This document shows positions 1 to 11,200 of a stretch of 64,000 bases of DNA, piece by piece (position 1 is the first letter of the stretch; each line of letters opens with the position of its first letter). The stretch covers positions 2,422,680-2,486,679 of the forward strand of contig OZ037767.1 of the NCBI GenBank assembly GCA_964035545.1. The letters run 5' to 3'. The DNA comes from Bugula neritina (taxonomy: Eukaryota > Bryozoa > Gymnolaemata > Cheilostomatida > Bugulidae). The position numbers and the translations under genes are program-made. The notes under the pieces are model-generated. The model ran no database searches. It was given only the letters and a program-made list of their open reading frames with translations, and was not told the DNA's origin.

Positions 1-252
1 CTATAGCGTCATCTATAGTAATGCAGCGTAATTCTTCCCCATCCTCTTCTATGTCGGTGGAGTGCATACTGGCATACCCATCACCATTAAATATTGTATC
101 TACAAAAGTTTAAAAAATTGCACATATTGTTTGTAGTGTTTGCTTAAATCAATTGGTATTTTAAATGCTTTAGAAACTTCAGCTAGCTCACCTTTGCCAT
201 TCACAAACAGTATAGCTGTTTCGTCGTCATCATCTTCAACGTCCACCGCCAT
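1..252 (-). CDS. 5' end of an unidentified acidic protein gene (partial)
   Basis: Two exons of a minus-strand gene that runs off the left edge. Exon 1 is 252-192, starting at an ATG. It encodes 20 residues, MAVDVEDDDD at the N-terminus, and ends at the donor GTGAGC. Exon 2 is 99-1, after acceptor TTGTAG. It continues in phase with an acidic stretch containing GDGYASMHSTDIEED. The 92-bp intron has good splice sites. If it were retained, the frame would stay open for 30 more codons and stop at the acceptor TAG. I do not recognise the protein. Both exons are acidic and low in complexity, as in many regulatory N-termini. The LTR element sits about 0.95 kb upstream of the ATG. The call rests on the start codon, splice sites and phase agreement only. 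Confidence 0.45.
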
Positions 253-1208
253 TTCAAACAGTCACTTTAATAATGATAAAACATACATCAGAACAGTTAA
301 AACTAAGAAAAATACTTTTAGTAATATAAGTACTAATACTAATAGTGATAACCATAGTCAATAGAAACAATTATTTATATTGCTCTATAATAGCATGCAG
401 GCTATAACAAAATTAATATTTCATTTTACATTAATATAGGGAGTTATTGTACTAATAACTATAATTCAAGTACGATAAGTATAAAAAATCCTTATATTGA
501 TACGAATTCATCATCATAATGATAATTTTAATGAGTTTAAACTCAAACTAAGAGCAAATATTAAATTAGTACTTAATTTTTATTTGTATTTTGAATTAAA
601 GTTTGACTTTTCACTCAGAGGCGTAAAAGCTTATTAAAGTGAAAATTGTAAAAACAAGCCAAGCTAAAGTTATTTTTACTCAAACTACAACTGCCATAAT
701 CATAATGATCATAACAGTAGCTATGATACTGACTGTGAAGATCACAGGCAAGAACAGCAACAATACTAAATCTAATGACAATGAGTAATGATTAATTGCT
801 AATGACTAATGAGTAATAACTAATGAGTTAAACTAAATGCAATCAGCAATTACTGGTATTAATAGCAATACTAATACACTATCACTATCAGTATGACTAT
901 GACTCTGACTGTAAGTGTATTACTATTAGTATGAGTATTACTAATACTAATAGTAATACTAATACTAATAGTAATACTAAGTCTAATGGTAATACTAATA
1001 CTCACTAAATCTAATATTAATAATAGTATTAATTCTCTTACCTATAAATTGAAGTATAACTATAAGTTATAACTAATAGTAATACTAATAGTAATAGTAA
1101 TAATTATACTTATAGTTATAGTCTTATACTTATACTTATAGTTATACTTATAGAGTTATACTTATACTTATAGTTACAGAGTTATACTTTTAGTTATACT
1201 TATAGTTA
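253..1208. repeat. Intergenic cryptically simple DNA with an inverted repeat
   Basis: No gene seen. From about 700 to 1205 the DNA is built from drifting ACTAAT, AGTAAT and TTATACT words. A perfect 16-bp inverted repeat (917-932 with 944-959, 11-nt loop) lies inside it. The LTR element inserted at the right edge of this tract. On the minus strand it is the upstream region of the unidentified gene at 1-252. Confidence 0.6.
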
Positions 1209-1212
1209 ATGT

Positions 1213-1681
1213 TGTTATATCTGGATTTATAAGTATATGTGTAGTTGTCATCTCTTGCTGTTGCATGTGTGTGGGGTGCACAACTCTAAGTTTGACATTA
1301 ATATTACTTATAGTGTGGGTGTGGCTTGTGTGAGTGTGATAGCTATATAACCTAGTGAAAATGGGAGAATGGGGAAGACTTGAGACAGATTGAGGAACGA
1401 TTGTGAATAGTTATATAGAATGTGTGCAACCTAATTAGAATGTGTTAGAGTACGTTTGTGAGTGCTAGCTCAGGACCATAGACCGAGGAGCACCACCAGC
1501 CAACTACTCTAACCCGGAGTCTCAACTTCACCCCTACCAGACAGACAGGAGCTGGAGTTACCTCGCAGCCAAGCTATAAACCCGCAACTGCACACCGACC
1601 CCGAGCTCACCCCAAGGCCATATTAAATATATTATTCGGTGAGTTTATAATACTCAAAATTAGTAAAACCCCACCACAACA
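1213..1681 (+). repeat. 5' LTR
   Basis: 469 bp, matching 6721-7189 base for base by eye. It carries a TATA-like AGCTATATAACC near 1341 and an ATTAAA possible poly(A) signal at 1622-1627. It ends in CCACCACAACA directly before the candidate primer site. Confidence 0.93.
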
Positions 1682-1700
1682 TTTGGTGGAGGTGCCAATC
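1682..1700 (+). other. Candidate primer-binding site
   Basis: The sequence just after the 5' LTR reads TTTGGTGGAGGTGCC. It contains the TGG expected to pair with a tRNA CCA end. I could not match it to a particular tRNA 3' end. TGGTGG here is complementary to CCACCA at the end of U5, so a short fold-back across the junction is possible. Confidence 0.45.
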
Positions 1701-1990
1701 GCTCTCGTGCACCGCTCCAGTTTCTTAGTCTATCTGTGTGTTTTATTAGTTGAGACTGCCATAGAAGTCCCGTACAGTTAGTTTTTTCCAATTTGTTTTT
1801 TTAATGTGGCTTGTTTTTATCTTACTGTTGATTTGTGCACAAATTGACACGAGGACGTGTCTGTTTTAAATATGGGGTGGAAATATTATATCATTTATCC
1901 TATTGTGCAAGCAAAAATGATTAACCATACATAGGCTTACATAAACAAATTTCATATATAAATAGCCTATATAGCATTTTCTATTACACA

Positions 1991-3298
1991 ATGGCCACAT
2001 GTAGTGACTGGTGCCACTTATTTAGATGCCCCAAAAGTTGGGCTTTTGTTCATCAATTTGGTGATATTTCTGACAATTGGTATCGAACCAAAGCTGATTT
2101 TAGCTATCGAGCAAAAGCTCTCAACCTCACAGATGAGCAAAGTGTTAAATTCCTAGGCCTTTGTCTCTATGGTAATGCAAAACAAAGTTATCAGAACATT
2201 GTAAGGTCTACAAATTTCCAAATCTCATTTGACACCCTGATTAATGTTCTTGACAAAAAGTTTAATAAGAACCACTCTACAAAGATGAAAAAGTTCCTAG
2301 ACCTCCATATTAGGGCCCATGAGTCTACAGAAGACTTTTTATGTAGAGTTATCGATGAGGGCAATAATCTATATATGCTAGATAGTGGCTCAAAACTTAC
2401 AATTATAGGTGAGACTTTTGCTACTGGCGTAGGTAACCGTGAGCTAAGTTACATTTTGCTGCCACAACTGGCAGGTAGGTTTAAAAATCCACCAACCATA
2501 GAGGAGTTGTTCACACTCTGCTACAAGCACAGCGTGGACAGTCCGAGTAGGAAACCTACCAAATGCCATATCTGCGCCAGTATTATTACTAAAGTAGGTT
2601 CAGAGTGCAGACCGGCAGATGAAGAATCAAACACCCAGACCCCCGAGTCCAGATTCTCCACCCCACAACCTGCCGGAAGCACCCAGCACTGCAACCCAGC
2701 ATCGGAAATACCTGCAACCTCAGACGGTACCACTGAGGCAGAAGGTATGAACCCCAGCTGTCCATCGGCATCGCCATGTTCAGCTACTGGAGAGCAAGCC
2801 CGACCTACTAGCAAAGTCTCACCAGAAGAGAAGATAGCTGCAAGCCTTCATCAGGATGTGATGACTGCCACACCCAACCTTCACTCAAGCTCGAAAACCT
2901 CTGATAAGGTATTTAATGTGTGCAGTCACCCTGTGACAGCAGCCATATATCTTCTTATATACATGCTTTTCTCTACCCTGCAACACCTGGTGTGCACCAT
3001 CACAAGCATTTGTTTTGGCGTCACTTTTATCTTTAAACTGGGTAAAGACATCTACTCAAGTGGCAGGGTTAAATGTCAAACCCAAGGGCATAACGGTATT
3101 CTATTACTTGGAAATTACAAAATAATTTTTCCTAAGTTGAGTAAGCCAAAATTCGGCCCACACACCAAATACATTTATAGGTTGGCCAACAAGCTTTTGA
3201 GATACTTCTCAAAAGTCATTGTCAGACTTGACCCTCTCCCCCCTGGCAGTCTGAACAATAACAATATTCTAGCCCAAATACAAGCCCTCAGTACCTAG
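1991..3298 (+). CDS. Gag-like protein of the LTR element, with a hydrophobic segment
   Basis: 435 codons from ATG in a good context (ACACAATGG). Residues about 45-170 resemble a retrotransposon Gag domain: a helical region with FLGLCLYGNAKQSYQNI, then FDTLINVLDKKF, then a block matching the L..L...ESTEDFL..V pattern of Ty3/Gypsy Gag. Residues about 190-310 are rich in P, S, T and E. They hold a CxxC pair (CHIC) but no CCHC zinc knuckle. Residues about 311-350 are strongly hydrophobic and could form one or two membrane segments, followed by a basic tail. A membrane segment is unusual for Gag, which normally binds membrane by myristate or a basic patch. The ORF is intact, in line with the unchanged LTRs. 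The Gag call is by pattern only; the protein could be lineage-specific. Confidence 0.7.
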   Translation: MATCSDWCHLFRCPKSWAFVHQFGDISDNWYRTKADFSYRAKALNLTDEQSVKFLGLCLYGNAKQSYQNIVRSTNFQISFDTLINVLDKKFNKNHSTKMKKFLDLHIRAHESTEDFLCRVIDEGNNLYMLDSGSKLTIIGETFATGVGNRELSYILLPQLAGRFKNPPTIEELFTLCYKHSVDSPSRKPTKCHICASIITKVGSECRPADEESNTQTPESRFSTPQPAGSTQHCNPASEIPATSDGTTEAEGMNPSCPSASPCSATGEQARPTSKVSPEEKIAASLHQDVMTATPNLHSSSKTSDKVFNVCSHPVTAAIYLLIYMLFSTLQHLVCTITSICFGVTFIFKLGKDIYSSGRVKCQTQGHNGILLLGNYKIIFPKLSKPKFGPHTKYIYRLANKLLRYFSKVIVRLDPLPPGSLNNNNILAQIQALST

Positions 3299-3387
3299 AT
3301 CTAGATAGGTATTTATATAATTAAATTACTAGCCCATTATGTAGCCAGCCTAAGAGTTTCTATAAATCTCCATATTAGTTTCTTATA

Positions 3388-3483
3388 GTCCCAGCCCATC
3401 CGGCTGTTGGACATGTACAAGCCACTAATGCCCAACTCGATATACTATTTACTCCGTAGTCCCAGCCTATCGAGCTGTTGGAC
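3388..3483 (+). other. Duplicated 25-nt hairpin downstream of gag
   Basis: Two direct copies, 3388-3412 and 3459-3483, start 71 nt apart, beginning 90 nt after the gag stop. Each reads GTCC-CAGC...GCTG-TT-GGAC, so each can form a GTCC/GGAC plus CAGC/GCTG stem with a two-T bulge. The loops differ while both stem arms are kept. This suggests an RNA element acting in the 3' untranslated part of the genomic RNA, for export, packaging or dimerisation. The function is inferred. Confidence 0.55.
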
Positions 3484-3663
3484 GCTTGCAGGCCATCATT
3501 CAATGTATGTGCACATATACTAACAATTTTATGGAATTACAGGGCTCGTCCAGAATGACGTTAAACTTCAATCGTAAAACTAGGGCTACACAGTATACTG
3601 TCATAATATATATAGGCTACTTCAACAAATAGGCTACATACGATAATTTATATAAAGCGCTTT

Positions 3664-3903
3664 TAAACACAAACTGTCCCGAACAACAAACGAATCGAAA
3701 AACAATTGTATAATTTATATCGCCATGACGACACGTCAGTAGGGCAACACGTACGTAGAATCACTACAGAAAATGGGACACCGACACAGATCGAATATAT
3801 AAAATTTCATAATGGTATACCGACAGCATGCATAAATCCGTACGAAAATACAACAAATTTACAGGCCTTGCAAAAAACAAAAATTACTACTGGACGTCCA
3901 TAG
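3664..3903 (+). other. Open frame without a start codon inside the LTR element
   Basis: About 79 codons lie open between stops, with no ATG. The predicted peptide is polar and protein-like (it includes HVRRITTENGTPTQIEY). It is the only other coding-like stretch in the element. It could be a remnant of a lost ORF, a spliced exon, or chance. No family recognised. Confidence 0.2.
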
Positions 3904-6228
3904 AGCTCTATACTCTGACATTGACTAGACTAAATTTCATAGACGTATGAAATAGACTGAGTGCACATTACTCTGGTGCATTTTGCTACCCTGCATGCTA
4001 GCTATTAATACTAACCACTGTCTATATGTTGGTGATGGATATATGTATACAATCTCATGTTGTGAATTTTCTATTAATGAAGCGCTGCTGCTGCCTGGCC
4101 ACGCCGCACATTTAAGCACAACTTGTGCTGGCGCCTCACGTACGACAGTATATGACTTTATTTAGTAGGCTATGACACGACAGTAATCCAGTAATTTACT
4201 TATTTGAAAACATAAATAAAACTAGCTATAAAAATATTATACTGTAGTTATGTGTACCAAACTCATATAAGAGTCACCAGGGATCAATGTTGTTTGCAAT
4301 TACTTTTTCAAGAGGAGAATAGAATATAAGCGTTATTGTTAGTAGGATATATGTGGAGACAGGCACTGTGGGGGCTGGCATTGCTACATGTGACTGCAGC
4401 GCATGGGGCATGTCAGCTGCCACCTGTACAGTCTCAGTCACTCCCATGTTTTGTTTAGATTATGGCCTTAGTTAACTTTAATTAAAACTTCTTATACCTG
4501 AGTGCAATACTATTTAGTCAAATTACTAATCGAATTAATATATAATACGTCTTATCGCCTTATAAGATTTTCTCTTGAAGTAATCATCTATTAAGCTCAT
4601 TACCAACCACGCAGGCCCATATACCTTGATAAACTCAAGCTGGTAGGTAGTCATCGTCTGTGACTACTGCACCATACCATTATTACTCTCTAACTGATGT
4701 GTATTATCAATGAACTGGAAAAGTTCAATATGTATGACAACCATAGTCTTGTGAATCTACAGGTTCATAGTGTTTATTAATTGATATCATCTTGCTGCTG
4801 GAGCAATAATCAGAGGTTAATTTTTATTCTCTAGGAAAATGTTGACATAGTTGAGTTCTGAAGGTTGGAAGCAATTAGTGATAATCTAAGGGGAAGTAGT
4901 TTTGTTAATTAACCTGATAGCTGGCTCTAAGTGAATCAAACTAGACAGTTTAGGAAATAGTAGACCAAACATAAACTTTAATGAGCTGTAAGCCTTACCC
5001 AGCAAGACAGCTTGAAATTATTGCTTGAGATATTATATTACACAACTCTGTATGATGAAGGTGTTTCCATTCTCTTTTGGGTCCTGGATTTTACTTTGTA
5101 GACATTTCTATTATTGTGATAAAGATACTCAGGCCTATTGCCTATATCAATTGTCATTCTCTCCATATTTATATACATCTTAGTTTACGACAGGCTCATA
5201 CAGTCATCATATTATATTAATTATGTTAGCCTTATCCTTATAAAGAAATATACTAGCCCCAGTAAATACACTTATCTACGTAGACCTCTAATCCTTAATC
5301 ACATATTACATTGGTATAGACTGGTACCACCATACTCCAATCTCCGTTATAGTCTTTTCCCACGCCATATAATGTGCTTGATATGTATATAGTTGGAATT
5401 AGCATTGAATACAAGCTTATAAATGTAAGTCGCCACAGCCAATATTAAAAGTCAGGAGTAATTAATTATAATTCCTTAGTTCAAGTCCCACAGATTAGAG
5501 TAACCGCTGATATGAGTTTAGTGCTATATAAACAGAATATAATACAAGGCCATTGCTATTACTGTGTGTATAACATTGCAGACTACAGTTTTTCCACTAT
5601 AGTTACAAAGATGGTATATAGAATAAATTATACTAATTATGCTAATCCTTGCCGATTTTATACTAATAAGAGGGGCTACTTAGAATTAGATAAGTCATTA
5701 ATCAAAATAATTGGTCTGGCAACATCTGTCAGATTAAAAGGTTATTATATTTAATGTGGAAGTAAGCTTATAATTAAATTGCATATGTCTCATAATATCT
5801 CATAATCTAGAAAAATAGTAATTGATACTTTCTTTGAAGATAGGGCTACATAGCCACAACTCATTTACAAATACCCTGCATAATTTTCAATTTTAAGATT
5901 TAATTTATAATGCTTAGTTAACTATAAAATTCAGATTTAAGTCGTGCTAACTCATTTAGTTTAAAAAAAAAAAATATAGAAATTGATGCAATCACTGCAA
6001 AAAAAAAATAAATAAACGCTGACTGATGAAGCTACTTTCTACCTAGGTCTTGGCTTGTTCAAGTTTCATCGTTCAGATCTTGCATGCTACATGCTACGTG
6101 CACTAACATATTATGGTTATATTTACTGGATAAACGTTTTTTATTTTTTTCAAGTGTAGGTATAGTACAGACTAATATTTAATATACTAATTTCTTCCAA
6201 TAGAACATAAAGTGATCCACAAGGTGAT

Positions 6229-6251
6229 TAAAAAAAAAAATATATATATAT

Positions 6252-6284
<33 letters not shown>

Positions 6285-6292
6285 CATATATA
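6229..6292. repeat. A-run followed by TA/TACATA microsatellite
   Basis: A poly-A run passes into (TA)n and then (CATATA)n inside the non-coding part of the LTR element. Confidence 0.85.
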
Positions 6293-6720
6293 GCATACAT
6301 GCATCTATAGCATTTTGTCTGATAGGCTCTATTTTATAAAAGGTAACAAAAGGAAATTTGCAACTTTCAATAGACAGAAGTTGAACTAATTCTTGCTGTG
6401 CTGTTCTCTTGTATGTTACCTATTCTATAACTTGGTCAATAGTAGTAGTAAATCCCACAGCCCTATTAAACAGTTGTGAGGCTAGTAGACGCTCACAGCT
6501 ATATATAAAAGTTACTATGTATGTAGTAATTTCCAATACGTCTATTAATATCAATTATACCCAATGTCTAATATATTGCAAGTTCTAATATGTCCAGTAA
6601 TCCTAAAGTAATTACATATTTAATAGTTTAACCTTGTTACTGCAATATTTATCCTTAAATCGCAATGCCCCTAGTCAAGTATTTACAGGTGGAACTGTAA
6701 ATTTTTATTGTGACGGAGAA

Positions 6721-7189
6721 TGTTATATCTGGATTTATAAGTATATGTGTAGTTGTCATCTCTTGCTGTTGCATGTGTGTGGGGTGCACAACTCTAAGTT
6801 TGACATTAATATTACTTATAGTGTGGGTGTGGCTTGTGTGAGTGTGATAGCTATATAACCTAGTGAAAATGGGAGAATGGGGAAGACTTGAGACAGATTG
6901 AGGAACGATTGTGAATAGTTATATAGAATGTGTGCAACCTAATTAGAATGTGTTAGAGTACGTTTGTGAGTGCTAGCTCAGGACCATAGACCGAGGAGCA
7001 CCACCAGCCAACTACTCTAACCCGGAGTCTCAACTTCACCCCTACCAGACAGACAGGAGCTGGAGTTACCTCGCAGCCAAGCTATAAACCCGCAACTGCA
7101 CACCGACCCCGAGCTCACCCCAAGGCCATATTAAATATATTATTCGGTGAGTTTATAATACTCAAAATTAGTAAAACCCCACCACAACA
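6721..7189 (+). repeat. 3' LTR
   Basis: 469 bp, identical by eye to 1213-1681. The bases before it (GACGGAGAA) form a short purine tract that could serve as the plus-strand primer. The target duplication ATGT follows directly. Confidence 0.93.
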
Positions 7190-7193
7190 ATGT

Positions 7194-8273
7194 TATACTA
7201 TTAATATTTATTTTATATAAAAATATTGTGATATTCGCAATTAATATAAAAATATATTAATTTAAATCTGTACTCCCCACATTCAATCAGCAATAGACTA
7301 GTCACAGTCACAATGGTCATCAGCTGCGAGTGTAAATATCATAATAATTATAAAATTAAATATTAAATAATCACGATGCGGATGCCAAGCTCAAAGTGAA
7401 AGTGAAACTGAATTGGTGAGTGTGAAGGTCAAATGGTGAGGTGAGTTACGAGGTGAATGCTGAAATAGTCCACTTAAAATTATGCAATAAAAACTTTATT
7501 GGGTATTTGCAATAGTAGATGTAATTTGCATTAAGAACAAGCGCTTTTCAACAAAATGAATACGTTGCAAGCAGTGAGATTAAAATATAGATAAATTAAA
7601 TCTGCAGGCTGAGAAAAACATTGAAGGCGATACTGTATGATGTTTATTCTCGATCCCGATCAAGAACTTCGCCTCATGATCTCATTATTCATTGGCCAGT
7701 CACATGGTGCAAAGGTCACAATGGCTTTTTTAGTGAAAGCATAATTCCAAAGTTACCAAACTAAATAATACATTATATAACCTTTAATTTGTTCGATGCT
7801 AGGTTTATTTTAATTTAAGCATTTATATGTGTAGTATGATACAGAAAATAATATGTGTGCATATGGTGGACAGCATAAATTTCTGCATAGCCTCTCAATT
7901 AGTTACATGATGTTACAAAAAATATAAATCGGTTGATATAAACATATAATACATTCTGTGAAATATTACCCATTGATAATAAAAAAGAAATTTATAATAA
8001 AAGGAATTCTCTTACAAATAGGCATACTCCGAAATAAAACTGTTCTTGCACAAAACATGAAGCAATGTATATAGTTTGAAAAATAAAAGTATTTACAATT
8101 TATAGTTATGATTACTTTGTCATATGCTATTTAGTTATATATAACTTACAAATATTGCATCTCCATTTCAAGCACCAATTTAAGTTGTGTACACCTAGTA
8201 CTACAACAAAATTTTTAAATGATCTGGAATCTACATAAGCGTGTACCTTTAATTATAAATAATAAAGAATACT
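7194..8273. other. Intergenic region, 3' side of the SV2-like gene
   Basis: No gene seen. 7290-7450 repeats short words such as AGTGAAAGTGAAACTGAA and GGTGAG, the same cryptically simple style as 700-1200. The rest is AT-rich and should contain the 3' UTR of the SV2-like gene. Confidence 0.5.
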
Positions 8274-11200
8274 TTAGTTTATGGCAGCATTGGTAGTATT
8301 GGGAAGTTTATACGATAAAACTCCACCAATCAAGAGGAGAGCAGCTATTAATAGAATTGGAATTGCGCAGTGAACTGACAGTAGTGCCCCCATCAACACT
8401 ATAGCCAATATAGAGGAGATCTGTTCAAATACTGCTTTTTGTAGACCCATAGCTGTTGATCTACAAAAAATTAGTAGACTTTTATTATTCTGCTAGACGT
8501 ACTAGTACACTTACTCAATCAAAATAAAAAAATATATTTCTGGCAATATAAACTTGTTGGTTGCATTTTGATTCACTTGATGCAAAGCAGTGCAATACCA
8601 TCATAGTGTACTGGGTTAGTGTGTCGCATTAATGTATTACATTCAGGCAATGCATCAATAAATATGCATCAATTATGCCTATAGTTTATATTGCACTATA
8701 AAAATTGAAATTCAAACTGCAGAAAAATAGTAATTTTTACCCTGATAATCTAAATCATTTATTAATTGATTATAAGCTGATTCATTACGAAAAATTTTGG
8801 TCTTCTTTAAAAAAACTATTTATAAAACTGATTACATTTACCTAATTTCAAGTCAGTATTTTGTAACCAAAATTCATAATTATTTTTCATTAAATAAACT
8901 TTCATTATTAAGAGTTATCTTAACAACATTTTGAATTTTGCTGATAACTTTACAACATTTCGACTATCACAAAGAAATGTCATTTTAGAATGAATGGGTA
9001 ACTTATTTCGAAATTGGGGCAAAACTTTGCCAAAATACAACATATACATATTAGTAATATGAAAAATTAGTAATACGAAGATATAGCAATTAAAAGTACT
9101 ACTCTTTGTTAACACGTTGCTTTACTTAATTTAACAATGATATTTTAATTTATGCTACCAGTATCTAAAAATTAATAACTTTATTTATTACCTGCGATAC
9201 AATCTAAATTATGGTTGCCTAATACCATGTCATATATATTTTAACCAATCATAGCAAACTCCATACCTGATTTTAGTAGGAAAAAGTTCAGCATTAACTA
9301 GATGTGCCACATCACCGGATATTCTACTTAATGCCGTGAAGACGCATGACATCACAATACTTCCTGTTGGACTCGACACAAACCATATGAAGAATACACT
9401 GACTGCATTCAGTATCATAGACACACCTAGAAATAAAATAATATAGCATAAAACTGCCACAGCAGCACCATTAATTATAGATAAACTATAAATTGTGGTG
9501 TTAATCAGATTTATACACATCATAGTGTAAATTATACATATTATATCAAATATTTGTAAGCAAATAAATATTTTGCTCAAACAAATGCAAGAGTGAAACT
9601 CAAAGTCACACATCAGGAAGTTAAAGTGTTTTTCTCAGCCAATAGAACCAATTTGTTTTTCAATCAAGTTGTAATTCATTATGCCATATGAATTGATATA
9701 AGCTTGCTATTAAGCAACTATAAGCCTGTAGACACCATATAAGCCTCGTGTGTTCTGGTAGATAGTATGAGAGCTAACAACATACACCACGTTCCTTTGC
9801 TGTAATAGTTGTTTAACAGAGAAACTCCCAAAATATGAAACATAGGCTCGAAAATACTCTTTCTCATATCAAATGCTATGAGTAGTACGGTTAATTACCT
9901 AGAAGTAACTTTCTTCCTACAGTATCTATCAGTAGCAGGTACACTAAATGACCAGGTATATTGGCTGCAGCTTGTATGAATGTGTCAATATACACTGGAG
10001 TTTGATCAGAGTTGTCACACTTCGTCTTATTGGACGGCGCTGTTGATGCTCCGCACACAGAAGTAGCGTTTGACTCATCCATTCGTTCAATCATTGTAGG
10101 AAACCACAGGGTCAGGCCAAAATTGCTAAAAAAATATAAACATAATTGTAAATTATATTAGTAAAACTATCTAATAAATAATTGAGTTAAATATATCTTT
10201 AAAAAATTATATTAATGGAAATGTAAAGGTAGACCAATCTTAAACAGATATAATTGTTTGAAAATATAGTATAGTGTAGTAGTTTAGATGTACATATCTA
10301 TACTGCTATTATTATTATTGTCAAGCTCAATATTATTAGCATTGTAGATACAAAGATTAGGTTTGTTGTTTTTGTAAAAAGTAGCCTCAAAATGCCATCA
10401 TTACTTAAACTCCAAAGCCAAGCTACTAAAATAGTTATATATAGAAGATAATTCTATATATAACTACTTCAGTAGATTGAACTTTGATTGTCTAAAAATA
10501 ACAGCACATTTCAAGTATGCAAATGATCTCCATGTAAAGTAATTTCAGCTCAGCATAAATTTAAAATTGTAAATAAAAACTGCAAAGTTTTGTTCACAAA
10601 CCTGAAAGCCAGACTGGACAGAATAATACTGCTTACAACAAATCTTTTTCTCATCTCCGGTGTGGTTATGATGCTTAAGATGTTTTTAGTAATATTGGAG
10701 AACTGAAATTAGAATAAATTTATATTAATAATATATAATTTACTATAATAATATATCACTGCTCGCTTATAAGGTATAAGTATACATATAAGTAACTTGC
10801 CATTATAAGCAAATTACATTATGATAAAACAGTGAAGTCATGAACTAAGCGTGTAAAATTATTAGACATAGTTGTAGAAAATTATATTTAGATTATTAGA
10901 GCTATAAAAAGAAAATGTTATATAATTGTATCTCTGCTTTTAGTCATGCAAAAATATTTTTTAATAGATATATGCAAATTGATATTGTTGAGGAAATAAC
11001 TCCGAATCTATATTAATTTTCAATAGCCTCCTGAATTAGTGTTTAGTTTGAGCAAGCATTAAAAACAAAAAGTGGAAACTGATGTTTGGAGATCTATTAG
11101 CTATGTTTAAACGTCACTCTTTATTCTATAATTAATTTCCTTAGTGCTATACAAATGTGCTATTCTAAATTCAATTTGTAACATATGATTACCATATACT

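Larger units (their letters stand above)
1209..7193 (+). mobile_element. Complete gag-only LTR retrotransposon
   Basis: Two direct 469-bp LTRs (1213-1681, 6721-7189) start TGTT and end AACA. By eye they are identical. The element is flanked by the 4-bp duplication ATGT (1209-1212, 7190-7193), so the insertion is recent. Inside are a candidate primer site, one 435-codon Gag-like ORF (1991-3298) and about 3.4 kb with no long ORF. No protease, reverse transcriptase, RNase H or integrase motif is visible in any frame. This matches the non-autonomous TR-GAG or LARD class, which depends on Pol from a related element. The internal non-coding part includes a duplicated hairpin (3388-3483) and a TATACA microsatellite near 6229-6290. 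The superfamily is uncertain; the TG...CA ends and the 4-bp duplication fit Ty3/Gypsy or BEL/Pao. Confidence 0.9.

Noticed and set aside
2521-2814. 97-codon minus-strand frame inside gag
   Set aside because: Shadow of the gag frame through its Pro/Ser/Thr-rich segment.
6634-6858. 74-codon plus-strand frame
   Set aside because: It overlaps the 3' LTR and shares its sequence with the 5' LTR, so it is not an independent gene.
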